Source: Sphingomonas sabuli
GTDB taxonomy: Bacteria > Pseudomonadota > Alphaproteobacteria > Sphingomonadales > Sphingomonadaceae
Assembly (NCBI RefSeq): GCF_014352855.1
Contig: NZ_CP060697.1
Span: 558,001-622,000 of the forward strand
Length of the DNA stretch: 64,000 nt
Reading direction: 5' to 3'
The notes under the pieces are model-generated. The model worked only from the letters and a program-made list of their open reading frames with translations, was not told the DNA's origin and ran no database searches. Positions 52,103 through 62,187 of the stretch are shown one piece after another (the first letter of the stretch is position 1; every line of letters begins with the position of its first letter). The position numbers were made by a program, and so were the translations under genes.

Positions 52103-54100
52103 CCGACGGACGCGCATTTCATCCCATGCCTGATATCGATCCTGTTTGGCCGGATCAGGATCGCGCCTGTCCAGCAACCAGTAAGCGAACCAGTCGAAAT
52201 TCCGGTCGAACACGGCGGAGCGATGGCGCGGCTCGACCTTGATATGCGCTTCGTCCGGGAACGCGTAGAAATCGACTGGCGTGCCCGACGCGCGAAGCCG
52301 CACGAACAGCTCGGGCATGCGCCGCGCTTCCTGCTCGGGCAGCTGGAACAGGACCGGCACCCGGATCGCGGCTACGTTCAACGCCGGCGAAACCTCACGC
52401 CAACGCTCGGGCGTCTCCTCGGGCCGGCCGAGGCCCCAGACGTCCCGCGTCACCTTGTCGTGGGCGTCGCCCAGGATCGCGCCATACCAATAATCCGCCG
52501 GTTCCGTCTGGCCCGAGGCAATCGATAGTGCCGCCAGCAGGTCGGAATTGGTCGCCGTGCGCATCGCGACCTCGCTTCCAAAGCTGAACCCTCCCATCGC
52601 CACGCGCTTGCGGTCTATGCGCCCTGCGGCCGCCAGGCGGTCGATCAACGTCCGCACGACGGAGACACCATCTTCATAAGTGGCGAGCGCATCCTGCTTG
52701 CCCTTGAACGGGGCGCTGTTGAGGCAGGCAACCAGGAATCCGGCGTCGATCAGTGCGGCGATCGGCCATTCGTCTCCCTCCCCGCCCCGCAGGAATCCTT
52801 CGCAGCGATAGTAATTGACGAACAGCGGCGCCGGTTGGCCCGGTTCGCCGGTCGGGCCGAGAAGGACGCCGGCGATGGACCGGCCATCCGCAAGGGTCAG
52901 GGCGACCGGCTCGACCTGCGGGCGATAGCGTTGCCGAAGCGTGGCATTGGGGTCGAACATTGTGCTGACCCGGCCATCTCCAAGATCGACCCGGACGAGT
53001 TCGGGCGGATTCGCCGCGCCAGCGCGAACGCAATAAGCCGCACGTCGGTTTACCTGGCAGGCCAGCGACCCCTTGCGGCTTCCGCTGAGGAGTCCGTCGC
53101 TCGCGGCAAGGATGCGGAGCTGGTTTTGCCGGACATTCCAGCGGGCGAGGGTCTGGCGATGATGGCGGTCGGTAAACGTGGCCAGGATCTCGCGCCCTTC
53201 GACGATCCAGGCCAGCGACGAGACTCGCCTCGTTCGGCACAGCTCTGCGGCGCACCGGATGGAGCGGCCGTGTGCCGGCTGCCATCCAAGTTTCCCTGAG
53301 AACCCATCCCACTGAGCGTCAGCAATTCCCTTGCCCGGCGAGGCAAGCGACGCGACGGCGGTCAGCGATGGCGGCGTGAAGGGCGCCGGGTCGCGCGGCA
53401 ATCCTTCGGCAGAATCTTTTCCGGTGGCGCTATCCCAGCGTCGCGTCTGGCGCGGCGCTGACACCAGCAAGCCCGAGCGCATATACCAATAGCCGCTGAG
53501 GCGCTGGCTCGCCATTCGACCCTCGACCGAGCCACCGCGGAAGAGATTCTGGGCAAGATCGACCTTTTGCGTGACGCGGATACCTTGGTCCCGCTCGGCT
53601 TCCTCGGCCGCCCGGATGTCGGCACGCGAGGGCCCGACCTCATAGAGCAGGCTCACGCCGTCCGGCGCGAGCCTCAAATTCTCGACATCGGCCGCTCCGA
53701 CAATTGCCGGAGCCAGGCCGTTGCTCGCCCGGCGATACAGCCAGATTCCGGTGGCCCCATCGGACCGCTGGCGCAGAGCCGCCCCGCTGCCGTCGGCGAG
53801 CCACAGCGGAGCCTCGGCACGCAGGAGGCCGGGATCGTCGAAGATGGCATCGCCGCCCGAACCGATTGTTCGCGTTTCTCCGCTTCCCGTATCGAGCAGG
53901 TGCCATTCGAGAAGCACCCGGTTCTGCTCGATCGACGCCCGGCTGGTCCGGAACAGCAACGCTCGCCCATCGGGCGACAGGCTAAGCGAATCCACATCCG
54001 CCACTTCGACGATGGCGCGGTTCCAGTCGGCTGGTGCGGCGACGCTCGCCATGCTGGCCGACGAGGCGGCGGCCAGCATGGCACCTGCCCAGAACATCAC
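52070..54100 (-). CDS. Atxe2-type lasso peptide isopeptidase
   Basis: A 676-residue secreted S9-family serine peptidase of the lasso isopeptidase type, which linearises imported lasso peptide. The signal peptide covers about residues 1-22 and is followed by a beta-propeller-like region. The hydrolase domain has Ser506 in GGFSFGSE and His619 in PDEAHIKV. The catalytic Asp is not clear: the expected position reads LPEQEARR. It overlaps the TonB receptor gene by four bases and the cyclase gene by 33. Confidence 0.9.
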   Translation of the reverse strand: MMFWAGAMLAAASSASMASVAAPADWNRAIVEVADVDSLSLSPDGRALLFRTSRASIEQNRVLLEWHLLDTGSGETRTIGSGGDAIFDDPGLLRAEAPLWLADGSGAALRQRSDGATGIWLYRRASNGLAPAIVGAADVENLRLAPDGVSLLYEVGPSRADIRAAEEAERDQGIRVTQKVDLAQNLFRGGSVEGRMASQRLSGYWYMRSGLLVSAPRQTRRWDSATGKDSAEGLPRDPAPFTPPSLTAVASLASPGKGIADAQWDGFSGKLGWQPAHGRSIRCAAELCRTRRVSSLAWIVEGREILATFTDRHHRQTLARWNVRQNQLRILAASDGLLSGSRKGSLACQVNRRAAYCVRAGAANPPELVRVDLGDGRVSTMFDPNATLRQRYRPQVEPVALTLADGRSIAGVLLGPTGEPGQPAPLFVNYYRCEGFLRGGEGDEWPIAALIDAGFLVACLNSAPFKGKQDALATYEDGVSVVRTLIDRLAAAGRIDRKRVAMGGFSFGSEVAMRTATNSDLLAALSIASGQTEPADYWYGAILGDAHDKVTRDVWGLGRPEETPERWREVSPALNVAAIRVPVLFQLPEQEARRMPELFVRLRASGTPVDFYAFPDEAHIKVEPRHRSAVFDRNFDWFAYWLLDRRDPDPAKQDRYQAWDEMRVRRSTRAEAAPGG

Positions 54101-56679
54101 CAGCTCTTGCGTAATTGAAGACTGACGAAGCGTCCCCGGCCCGTGGCGTTGACCGGGTCGAAGCCGATGCCGCGTGTCTGGCCCGGCTCGAGGCCCAGCG
54201 ACGGGGGATCCTGGTCGAACAAATTCTGGACGTTGAACGCGATCCGCAGCCGATCGAGGGGTGCGGTTCGGCCGGTTCCGAAGTCATAAACCAGTCCGGC
54301 ATCGACGGTCGTGAAACTGTCCACCTTGTCATCGCGCCCGGCGCGATTGTCGCGATAGCCGTCGGTGTAATTGAGCGCGGCATTCGCCGCCCAGGGCCCA
54401 AGCGACCAACCCAATCCGGCGCGGAAGCGAAGGTCGATCGGATGAAACGGCGTGTTGACGGTTTTGATGGCCGGACTGGTGGTGGTCAGCCGGTCGTCGA
54501 AACGGAACACCTTGTTGGCATTGAGGTCGAACCGCAATTGGTGGCGACCGAGGGTCCAATCGTAGCGCAGGCCAAGGTCGAGGCCGTTGGTCCGGGTTTC
54601 GGCCGTATTCGATACGCGCGCATCGACAATGACGACGACATCCGCCGGGGTGGCATTGCCATTGGTGAAGCCTGGCCCGCTGAAATCGAGCACGTTGCCG
54701 GCGCCATCGAGAATGGCGGTGACATAACCGACGTCGGGATTGAGCGTGACCGCCGGCGCCAGCGCCGGATCGCCGACGATGACGATCTGTTCGGTCGGAA
54801 GCGCGATCCGGTTGGTAAAGCGGATGGCATAATAGCTTGCCGTGAGGCTGAGACCCGGAACGCTCGGCGGCTTCCAGTCGAACCCGGCGGTCCAGCTTCG
54901 TGACTTCTCCGGACCGACGTCGGGATTGGCGCCGACCAGCGCCGCCCCGACTCCCGGAATGGCCTCGCTGGGATCGATGTAGAGGAGCGACGAAGGAAAC
55001 AGGAAGGCGTTGTAAAAGCCGAGCTGCTCGGACAGCAGCGGGGCCCGGAACGACGTCGAATAGCTCGCACGAAGGTCGAGGCCATGACCGGGCGACCACA
55101 GCAGCCCGAGCTTGGGATCGACGCTGGTTTTCAGGTTCGAATAATGTTCGAGCCGGGCGGCAGCCGTGACGATCAGCTTTTCGACCAATGGCAGGCGGTT
55201 GGCCTCGCCGACCAGCGGGGTGTAGATTTCCCCGTACAATGACGAAACGCGTCGCTTGCCCGACTGTGGGTTGACCGGATTGACCTGGGTCTCGAATTCG
55301 CTGGCATAGGCTTCGCGCCGATGCGCCGCGCCCAGCGCAAGCTTGAGCGGTCCGCCCGGGAGATCAACGATCGTGCCATCCGCCTTAAGGCCGAGTTCGA
55401 GGATGCGGTTTTCGGTGTCGAAGCGGTTGAACAAGCCCTGGCCCTGCGGCTGGTTCTGCTGCTCGTCGGTGCGTGCCCGATACCACCCGGCGCTGGCCTC
55501 AACGGTCCAATCGCCAATCGGCGTCCAACGCAGCGCCGCCGTCCCGCCGATGGTTCGGGCTCGGGCCCGCGCATCCACAGGCACCACCGGTCCGGCAATG
55601 AAGAAGGATCGCGCGGTTCGCCGGTCGGTGTAGAGGAAGTTAGCGTCGATGCTGAGCGTTGGCGAGATCTCCTGCCCGACTGCACCGAACAAGCTGTGGC
55701 GGCGCTCATCGGGGAACAGCGACCATTCATCCGGCAGGTTGAGCGTAAAGTCGCGCTGGTCCGCCCGAACGAGACGGTCGCGCCGATATTCGTAGGACAA
55801 CAGACCGTGCCCGCCGGTCCAGCGACGGCCCCCTGTCGCCCCGAGCAACAGCTGGTCGCCGCCGCCCTGCGTGGTGGTACCCGCCTGCGCAACTGTCTCG
55901 AGACCGTCAAAATCGCGGCGAAGGATGAAATTGACCACGCCGCCGACCGCGTCCGAACCGTAAATCGCCGACGCGCCGTCGGTCACGATCTCGACCCGTT
56001 GAACGGCGGTGATCGGAATAAGGGAGATATCGACGAACGAGCCCGAGCCGCTCGGCGCAAGGCGGCGGCCGTTGAGCAGGGTTAGCGTCGCCCGCTGGCC
56101 GAGACCGCGCAGATTGACGCCGGCACCATGGTCGGTGATGTCCGCGCCCGCTCCCGTCGTTCCGAAATTCTCCTGCGCCACCCCGCTTGCGACATTCTGC
56201 GGGAGCTTGCGCATCAGCTCCTCCGCCGAACCCGGCTGGGCGCGGTCGATGTCGGCGCGGGAGATGGTGATGACCGGCGACGTCGGCTGCGCGCCGCGGA
56301 CGTTGGTCCCGGTGACGACGATCACGTCCTCATTGTCGGCCAGGGCCCCGGCGTCGCCGGGGCCCTCTGGTTGCTCCGACGCGCTGATCACCCAGGTGCC
56401 GTCAACCTGCCGGCTGGTGAGGCCAGATCCCTGGAGCAGCGCCGCAATTGCGCTTTCGACGGAATAAGCGCCTGACAAGGGCGGTGCCCGGCGTCCGGCA
56501 ACAAGCCGGTCGTCAACCAGCAGGTCGATTCCATTCTGCCGGGCGACCTCGCGGAGCGCAGCGCCCAGCGACATTGATGGCAAAGCATAATTGCCCGGTT
56601 GCGCCGCAGCCGCAGCCGGTGCGGCGGCGAGCGCCAACGCCAGCGACGTCAGCGAAGTGGACCAGCTCGGATAGCGCAT
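54097..56679 (-). CDS. TonB-dependent receptor with N-terminal STN domain
   Basis: An 860-residue outer-membrane receptor starting at ATG 56679 (MRYPSWSTSLTSLALALA). A signal peptide is followed by the STN signalling domain (AYSVESAIAALLQGSGLTSRQ), the plug (RADIDRAQPGSAEELMRKLP, TDGASAIYGSDAVGGVVNF) and a 22-strand barrel ending in GRFVSLQLRKSW. The STN domain couples it to the FecR/ECF pair encoded upstream. In this cluster the likely substrate is the lasso peptide, but this is inference. Confidence 0.93.
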   Translation of the reverse strand: MRYPSWSTSLTSLALALAAAPAAAAAQPGNYALPSMSLGAALREVARQNGIDLLVDDRLVAGRRAPPLSGAYSVESAIAALLQGSGLTSRQVDGTWVISASEQPEGPGDAGALADNEDVIVVTGTNVRGAQPTSPVITISRADIDRAQPGSAEELMRKLPQNVASGVAQENFGTTGAGADITDHGAGVNLRGLGQRATLTLLNGRRLAPSGSGSFVDISLIPITAVQRVEIVTDGASAIYGSDAVGGVVNFILRRDFDGLETVAQAGTTTQGGGDQLLLGATGGRRWTGGHGLLSYEYRRDRLVRADQRDFTLNLPDEWSLFPDERRHSLFGAVGQEISPTLSIDANFLYTDRRTARSFFIAGPVVPVDARARARTIGGTAALRWTPIGDWTVEASAGWYRARTDEQQNQPQGQGLFNRFDTENRILELGLKADGTIVDLPGGPLKLALGAAHRREAYASEFETQVNPVNPQSGKRRVSSLYGEIYTPLVGEANRLPLVEKLIVTAAARLEHYSNLKTSVDPKLGLLWSPGHGLDLRASYSTSFRAPLLSEQLGFYNAFLFPSSLLYIDPSEAIPGVGAALVGANPDVGPEKSRSWTAGFDWKPPSVPGLSLTASYYAIRFTNRIALPTEQIVIVGDPALAPAVTLNPDVGYVTAILDGAGNVLDFSGPGFTNGNATPADVVVIVDARVSNTAETRTNGLDLGLRYDWTLGRHQLRFDLNANKVFRFDDRLTTTSPAIKTVNTPFHPIDLRFRAGLGWSLGPWAANAALNYTDGYRDNRAGRDDKVDSFTTVDAGLVYDFGTGRTAPLDRLRIAFNVQNLFDQDPPSLGLEPGQTRGIGFDPVNATGRGRFVSLQLRKSW

Positions 56680-56755
56680 TGTTTCCCCCCCTCTCGATCC
56701 GCCGCAAAGATGCGACGGTCGAGGGAAGACGGACCTCGCCCGCAAACCCGTACTT

Positions 56756-57676
56756 TTATTTTGCGCGGGGCTCCAAGGTCAGCGCGCCGCCCTGACCTAC
56801 CACCAGTTGTAGGTTGAGCGTGGCGGCCAAGGAGCGCGCCAACGCCGCGCTGTCGCCAGCCCTGAACAGGCCGGTAACCCGAAGGTCGGCGATCCGGGGA
56901 TCGACGACGATTGACGGACCGCCGGAATCGCGATTGGCGATTTCCACAACATCGCGAAGCGAGGCCGACGAGAATTCGAGGCGTCTGGCAGTGGTTGCCT
57001 GTTTGGGGCTCACAGCGCTCGCGTCAGGATCCCCGGGAACCGGGGCGGACGAGATGCCGGCGACGGCTTGAACCGGCTCGATCGAACCCTCGCCGGTTCT
57101 AAGGTCCAGTTCATAGTCACCATTGCTGACTTCGACCCGGCGGCTTCCAGCGACCAAAACGAACGCCCGTTCTTCGGCAGAGACGGCGAGACGCGCATGG
57201 CCGCGACGAAGCTCGGCGCGCCGTTCCTTACGACCAAGGTCGACCTGCATTTCGCTTGCGGGTGCAAGGGTCAGCGAGCTTCCGTCGTCAAGCAGGAAAT
57301 CCCGAGGAATCGGCCCGCTGCTCAAGAGCACGGCTTGGATTGGAGGACCGAGCAGACCTCCCGTCACCTGAAAGGTGCCGAGCACCAACAGGCCGGCAAT
57401 GCCAGCCGCCATCGCATAACGTGCGACACGCTGGCGCGGCCGGGGAAATTCACTTTCTAGTGAGACGCCCTCCCGCAGCGAACTTTGGCGAAGCAGGCCC
57501 GATCGTTCGTAGCGCGCGATGGCTTGGTCATAGGCAGGCCGATGCGCTGGGTCGCTGTCCAGCCACGCGCTGAACGCCTTACGTTCGTCTTCGGTCGGCC
57601 CGCGATCGACGCACGCGACCCAGGCTGCCGCCTCCTCGCGAATGCGCGCGCGTCCGCCGTTGCCTGCCACGCTCAA
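56756..57676 (-). CDS. FecR-family anti-sigma/transmembrane regulator
   Basis: A 306-residue FecR-like protein. The N-terminal anti-sigma part has DSDPAHRPAYDQAI, one membrane helix lies near 86-105, and the periplasmic FecR domain contains DDGSSLTLAPASEMQVD and RRAELRRGHARLAVS. The C-terminal 70 residues look like an STN-type fold (DVVEIANRDSGGPSIVVD). Its ATG overlaps the sigma-factor stop by four bases. Confidence 0.9.
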   Translation of the reverse strand: MSVAGNGGRARIREEAAAWVACVDRGPTEDERKAFSAWLDSDPAHRPAYDQAIARYERSGLLRQSSLREGVSLESEFPRPRQRVARYAMAAGIAGLLVLGTFQVTGGLLGPPIQAVLLSSGPIPRDFLLDDGSSLTLAPASEMQVDLGRKERRAELRRGHARLAVSAEERAFVLVAGSRRVEVSNGDYELDLRTGEGSIEPVQAVAGISSAPVPGDPDASAVSPKQATTARRLEFSSASLRDVVEIANRDSGGPSIVVDPRIADLRVTGLFRAGDSAALARSLAATLNLQLVVGQGGALTLEPRAK

Positions 57677-58242
57677 TCGCGATCCATCATCCGGTCGATC
57701 ATCGCGATCGCCTTGGCCATCTGCTTTTCAACTCCCCAAATGCTCAGTCCCGTTCGCTCGGCGATCTCGGCGTAGCTCAAGCCGTCGAGACGCCGCGCGA
57801 GAAAGATGGCCCGAGTCTTCGGCTTAAGGCGTAGCATAGCCTTCTCCAGTCGGCGAAGCGTGTCGCGGGATTCGAGCTGAACGATTGGATTGTCCGCAAT
57901 CGATGTATCGATGGCTCCGGCCTCAATGCTCTGGCGAGCAGCGTCGGATCGCCCGCGGTCCCGAAGCACATTGAGACAGATCTTGAACAGGTAGGATTCG
58001 GGGCGAACGACCGCGAGGCGTCGTGCTAAGCTCAAGCCGGCGAGCTTTGCGAAGGCCTCATGCACGAGGTCGCGCGCGCTTTCGCGGTCACGCGTATGAA
58101 CTGAAAAGTGCTGGATCAACGATGGCGCTCGGTCGCGATAGAGTTGATCGATCCCGGAGTGCCAATCGGCATCGCCGACAAGGTCCCCGGGCGGAAGCGG
58201 ATCGCCTTCCAGCACGACCGTCTCGGGCAATGATGACGTCAT
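57673..58242 (-). CDS. ECF sigma-70 factor
   Basis: A 189-residue extracytoplasmic-function sigma factor of the FecI type. Region 2 contains LIQHFSVHTRDRESARDLVHEAFAKLA and PESYLFKICLNVLRDRGR, and region 4 LPKTRAIFLAR-like residues here as LKPKTRAIFLARRLDGLSYAEIAERTGLSIWGVEKQ. It is the first gene of the operon sigma, FecR, TonB receptor, isopeptidase. Confidence 0.93.
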   Translation of the reverse strand: MTSSLPETVVLEGDPLPPGDLVGDADWHSGIDQLYRDRAPSLIQHFSVHTRDRESARDLVHEAFAKLAGLSLARRLAVVRPESYLFKICLNVLRDRGRSDAARQSIEAGAIDTSIADNPIVQLESRDTLRRLEKAMLRLKPKTRAIFLARRLDGLSYAEIAERTGLSIWGVEKQMAKAIAMIDRMMDRD

Positions 58243-58580
58243 CGCCTACGCCCTGGCGTAGCGCTGCAAACAGCAGGCGACAGCTGTCCAAGTTTTCTGC
58301 CAGGCATGCGAACCTCCCTCCCGGCGCCGGATGAAGCCGGGTGTTGAGAACATGCTTGGACATGCGCCGTCGCCTTTAACCGCCAAGGCAGTCTGGACAT
58401 CCGCGAACGGCCACCCGGCCCGAGCAAGCCGGCTTCCTTCCACAAGCGAGGTTCTCACGCCTCGGCGCCCTTGCAGCGCATCAAGAACCTACAATTGAGA
58501 CGTAACGGATGCAACGATGCCGCAAGTTGCGATCAGTGGCGGCGGAAGCACCTGCCTCGCCGGCCCGACTCCCGCTGTGC
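58243..58580. other. Gene-free divergent region between the ECF operon and the copper module
   Basis: About 340 bases without a supported gene. It is the upstream region of the minus-strand ECF sigma gene. No confident ECF promoter, hairpin or small gene was recognised; the right end leads into the copper promoter at 58581-58611. Confidence 0.4.
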
Positions 58581-58611
58581 TTGACCCTGACATGATGTCA
58601 GACTCTATAAG
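58581..58611 (+). promoter_or_regulatory. CueR-type promoter with 19-bp spacer and central dyad
   Basis: TTGACC (58581-58586) and TATAAG (58606-58611) are separated by 19 bp, the over-long spacing of MerR-family promoters. The spacer contains a perfect 7+1+7 dyad CTGACAT-G-ATGTCAG at 58587-58601. It lies 37 bases before the P-type ATPase ATG and is the natural target of the CueR-like protein encoded downstream. Confidence 0.8.
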
Positions 58612-58647
58612 CCAAGCACACGAGTCTCCCAAGGAAGGATATCGGCC

Positions 58648-61026
58648 ATGGCCGAGTGCCAGCACCAAGCCCACGATCACGCGCACCAATGCGAGACGGC
58701 CGACGATCATGGGACAATCGTCCTCGACCCCGTCTGCGGCATGAAGGTCGACACCCGGACCGCCGAGCATCGTTACGAGCTTGGCGAAACGACATACTAT
58801 TTTTGCAGCGCACGTTGCCGCGAGCGCTTCGCCGCCGACCCCGATCGCTATCTCCCCCCCCCCGGACATGATCCCGCAGTTACGCATCCTGCGATCGGGA
58901 TCCTGCCCGACGCCGCAGCCGGAACGATCTGGACTTGCCCGATGCATCCCGAGATACGCCGCGACGGACCGGGCACCTGCCCGATCTGCGGAATGGGGCT
59001 GGAGCCGCTCGAGCCAAGCCTCGAGGAAGAAGCCAATCCCGAACTGATCGATATGAACCGCCGCTTCTGGGTGAGCGCCGCGATCAGCCTGCCATTGGTC
59101 GTGCTCGTGGTCGCGACCGAAATCCTCGGGGTCAAGCTATTGCCGATGCGGCAAGCGCTGTGGGTCCAGCTGGCGCTTGCGACGCCGGTCGTTCTGTGGG
59201 GCGGGTGGCCGTTTTTCGAGCGCTTCTGGGCAAGTCTCAAGACCCGCAATCTTAACATGTTCACGCTGATCGGCCTCGGTGTCGGAGTCGCGTACGGCTA
59301 CAGCCTCGTCGCGACCCTCGCCCCGCAAGCCTTCCCCACGTCGCTTCGGACGATGGGCGGGCTGGTCCCGGTCTATTTCGAAGCAGCCGCAGTCATCACG
59401 ACCCTGGTCCTGCTCGGGCAGGTGCTCGAACTCCGCGCCCGCTCGGCCACCGGCAAGGCCATCCGCGCGCTTCTCGGGCTCGCCCCGAAAACCGCGCGAC
59501 GGGTCAAGGACGGCAAGGAAGAGGATATTCCGCTTGAGCAAGTCCACGTCGGCGATCTGCTGCGGGTCCGTCCGGGCGAGAAATTGCCGGTTGACGGCGT
59601 GGTCGTCGAGGGCCGGAGTTCAGTCGATGAATCGATGATCAGCGGCGAACCGGTGCCGGTCGAAAAGGTGCCGGACGAACACGTAACGGGCGCAACCGTC
59701 AACGGCACCGGCAGCCTGCTCATCCGGGCGACAAGGGTCGGCCGGGACACGATGCTCTCCCAGATCGTGCGCATGGTCGCCGCAGCCCAGCGCTCGCGGG
59801 CGCCGATCCAGGCACTGGCCGACAAAGTGTCCGCTTGGTTCGTGCCCTCGGTCGTGCTGGTGTCGGTTGCAGCCTTCATCGTCTGGAACCTGTTCGGTCC
59901 GTCGCCGCCCCTGGCGCACGCGCTGATCAATGCCATCGCGGTCCTGATCATCGCCTGCCCCTGCGCGCTCGGCCTTGCGACCCCCATGTCGATCATGGTT
60001 GGCACCGGACGCGGAGCGATGGCCGGAGTCCTCATCAAGAACGCCGAGGCGCTCGAGCTGATGGAAAAGATCGACACCCTGGTGGTCGACAAAACCGGCA
60101 CGCTCACGGTCGGGAAACCCCGGCTGCTCGCGGTCAAGCCGGCCGAGGGTTTTGCCGAGGATGACGTCCTTCGGCTGGCCGCCGCACTCGAGCGCGGAAG
60201 CGAGCATCCGCTTGCCGAGGCGATCGTCGAGGGGGCGGAAGGCCGCGGCCTCGAATTGCCGGCAAGCCAGGATTTCGAATCCCACACCGGCCGGGGCGTC
60301 AGCGGGATCGTCGAGGGCCGTCAGGCAGCGCTAGGCAACGCCGCAATGATGGCCGAGCGGGGCATCGACGCCGCCATTCTCGACCGCCAGGCGGACGAGC
60401 ATCGCGGACAGGGACAGGGCGTGATGTTCGTCGCCATCGACGGCGCGCTCGCCGGCCTCGTCATCGTCGCCGACCCGGTGAAGGACAGCGCCGCCCAGGC
60501 TATCGCCGAACTCCATCGCGACGGGATCCGGATCGTCATGCTGACTGGCGACAATAGGCGCACCGCAGAAACCGTCGCTCGGGCCGTGGGGATCGACGAA
60601 GTGATGGCCGAGGTCCTGCCCGACCAGAAGCAGGCGAAGGTCCAGGCGCTCAGGAGCGAGGGCCGCCGCGTGGCGATGGCCGGCGACGGGATCAATGACG
60701 CGCCGGCGCTTGCCGCCGCCGACGTTGGAATTGCGATGGGGACCGGGACGGACGTGGCGATGGAAAGCGCCGCCGTTACCCTGGTCAAGGGCGACCTCGG
60801 CGGGATCGTCCGCGCCCGCCGCCTCAGCCGGGCGGTGATGCGCAACATTCGCCAGAATCTGTTTTTCGCCTTCGTCTTCAACGCCGCCGGCGTCCCGATT
60901 GCGGCTGGCGTGCTCTACCCTTGGTTCGGGATCCTGCTCTCGCCCATCATCGCCGGAGCGGCGATGGCATTGAGCTCGGTCACCGTGATCGGCAATTCGC
61001 TTCGGCTCCGAACGGTGCGGTTGTGA
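58648..61026 (+). CDS. copA: Copper-translocating P1B-type ATPase
   Basis: A 792-residue Cu(I) exporter of the inner membrane. Before the membrane core it carries a YHS-type metal domain ([10 protein letters not shown], with [12 protein letters not shown]) and a CPMHPE...[13 protein letters not shown] metal-binding domain (about 95-120). The core has the CPC motif (Cys437-Pro-Cys439), the phosphorylation motif DKTGTLT near residue 481, SGEP for the actuator, and [19 protein letters not shown] precedes the ATG. The stop overlaps the cueR start. Confidence 0.93.
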   Translation: MAECQHQAHDHAHQCETADDHGTIVLDPVCGMKVDTRTAEHRYELGETTYYFCSARCRERFAADPDRYLPPPGHDPAVTHPAIGILPDAAAGTIWTCPMHPEIRRDGPGTCPICGMGLEPLEPSLEEEANPELIDMNRRFWVSAAISLPLVVLVVATEILGVKLLPMRQALWVQLALATPVVLWGGWPFFERFWASLKTRNLNMFTLIGLGVGVAYGYSLVATLAPQAFPTSLRTMGGLVPVYFEAAAVITTLVLLGQVLELRARSATGKAIRALLGLAPKTARRVKDGKEEDIPLEQVHVGDLLRVRPGEKLPVDGVVVEGRSSVDESMISGEPVPVEKVPDEHVTGATVNGTGSLLIRATRVGRDTMLSQIVRMVAAAQRSRAPIQALADKVSAWFVPSVVLVSVAAFIVWNLFGPSPPLAHALINAIAVLIIACPCALGLATPMSIMVGTGRGAMAGVLIKNAEALELMEKIDTLVVDKTGTLTVGKPRLLAVKPAEGFAEDDVLRLAAALERGSEHPLAEAIVEGAEGRGLELPASQDFESHTGRGVSGIVEGRQAALGNAAMMAERGIDAAILDRQADEHRGQGQGVMFVAIDGALAGLVIVADPVKDSAAQAIAELHRDGIRIVMLTGDNRRTAETVARAVGIDEVMAEVLPDQKQAKVQALRSEGRRVAMAGDGINDAPALAAADVGIAMGTGTDVAMESAAVTLVKGDLGGIVRARRLSRAVMRNIRQNLFFAFVFNAAGVPIAAGVLYPWFGILLSPIIAGAAMALSSVTVIGNSLRLRTVRL

Positions 61027-61415
61027 ACATCGGCCAGGCTTCGGCCCAGTCGGGCGTCAGCCAGCGGATGATCCGCCACTATGAGAAAATCGGCCTGATC
61101 CCGGCGCCGGCGCGCCGCGGCTCGGGCTATCGCGATTATGGCGACAAGGATGTCCACACCCTGCGCTTCATCGGCCGCGCCCGCGATCTCGGCTTCCCGA
61201 TCGAGGAGATCGGCAAGCTGCTGGCGCTTTGGCAAGACCGGAGCCGGGCAAGCGCGGATGTCAAAGCGCTCGCTACCGCACGGGCCGAGGAACTGAAACG
61301 CAAGGAGCGCGCAATTCATGCGATGCGCCGGTCGCTCGAAGCCCTCGCCGGCAGCTGCCATGGCGACGACCGGCCGGATTGCCCGATCCTGGACGACCTT
61401 GAGTCCGGCCAGTGA
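61023..61415 (+). CDS. cueR: CueR-like Cu(I)-responsive MerR regulator
   Basis: A 130-residue MerR-family regulator. The GTG start at 61023 overlaps the ATPase stop. The N-terminus [20 protein letters not shown] is the winged helix. The metal site has Ser77 and the Cys112/Cys120 pair in [12 protein letters not shown], as in Cu(I)/Ag/Au sensors, in contrast to Cys77 in the CadR-like protein at 36474. It probably activates the 19-bp-spacer promoter at 58581. Confidence 0.93.
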   Translation: MNIGQASAQSGVSQRMIRHYEKIGLIPAPARRGSGYRDYGDKDVHTLRFIGRARDLGFPIEEIGKLLALWQDRSRASADVKALATARAEELKRKERAIHAMRRSLEALAGSCHGDDRPDCPILDDLESGQ

Positions 61416-61477
61416 TTGGCCGCTACGATCGCCGCCCGGGGGCAAGTCCGGTTGAAAGGCCAGGCAAAGCGGTCCAT

Positions 61478-61822
61478 ATGCCGCCTGTGAGAATCTCGCG
61501 GCTTTTTGCGATCCTGATCGCTTTTGCGATGCTGTTCGCGCCGCTCGCCATGCGAAGCGGCGCGGCGATGGCGATGGCTCCTGCGGACCATCATGCGCAG
61601 ATGACCGACAAGGGCCATTGCGGTGAGCAATCGGGCAAGAGCAAGGACGGCAAGTCGGTTGAGAAGAACTGCTGCGCGGCAATGTGCACCGGAGTGGCTA
61701 CAACTGCCATGGCCTCGCTCGAGCCGCACAGCTTCCACGGCCAGGTCGATCGTCCGGCCCCGAGCCAGTTCCATCACGGCTTCCTCGCCGAGCTTCCAAC
61801 ACCGCCTCCACGGCTTTCGTGA
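61478..61822 (+). CDS. Small periplasmic protein in the copper module
   Basis: A 114-residue protein from ATG 61478 (MPPVRISRLFAILIAFAM), with a signal peptide ending near SGAAMA, followed by His/Met/Cys-containing segments DHHAQMTDKGHCGEQSG and NCCAAMCTGVATTAM. A GTG start at 61412 is possible. No family is recognised; a role in periplasmic copper binding is suggested by residues and neighbours only. Confidence 0.6.
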   Translation: MPPVRISRLFAILIAFAMLFAPLAMRSGAAMAMAPADHHAQMTDKGHCGEQSGKSKDGKSVEKNCCAAMCTGVATTAMASLEPHSFHGQVDRPAPSQFHHGFLAELPTPPPRLS

Positions 61823-61857
61823 ACATCGACCACAACCGATTTCACGAAAGGTATGAC

Positions 61858-62106
61858 ATGAACAAGATCCTGACCGCGATCGCTCTTTCGATCGCCCTCC
61901 CGGCTGTGGCACATGCCCAGGCGGCCCCTGCTCCAGCGCCAAAAATGGACTGCTGCAAGAAGATGAAGGCCGAAGGCAAGGAATGCTGCTGCAAGGACAT
62001 GGCCAAGATGGACCATGGCAAGCACGACATGAAGGCCGGGGCGGACCCCCACGCCGGCCATGACATGTCGACGATGGCGCAGCCCGCCTCTCATTCGAAC
62101 CATTAA
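61858..62106 (+). CDS. Small Cys/Met/His-rich periplasmic protein
   Basis: An 82-residue protein with a signal peptide (LTAIALSIALPAVAHAQA) and a short mature part dense in ligands: MDCCKKMKAEGKECCCKDM, then MDHGKHDMKAG and HAGHDMSTM. Its placement 81 bases before the multicopper oxidase fits a copper buffer or chaperone. The SD is weak (GAAAGG). Confidence 0.7.
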   Translation: MNKILTAIALSIALPAVAHAQAAPAPAPKMDCCKKMKAEGKECCCKDMAKMDHGKHDMKAGADPHAGHDMSTMAQPASHSNH

Positions 62107-62187
62107 TTAGCCTGACTGAAGGCCGGCGGCTCCCGCTCGGGGCCGCCGGCCCGACGTTCGCTTGTGGTGGCTATCCAAGGAACATCC

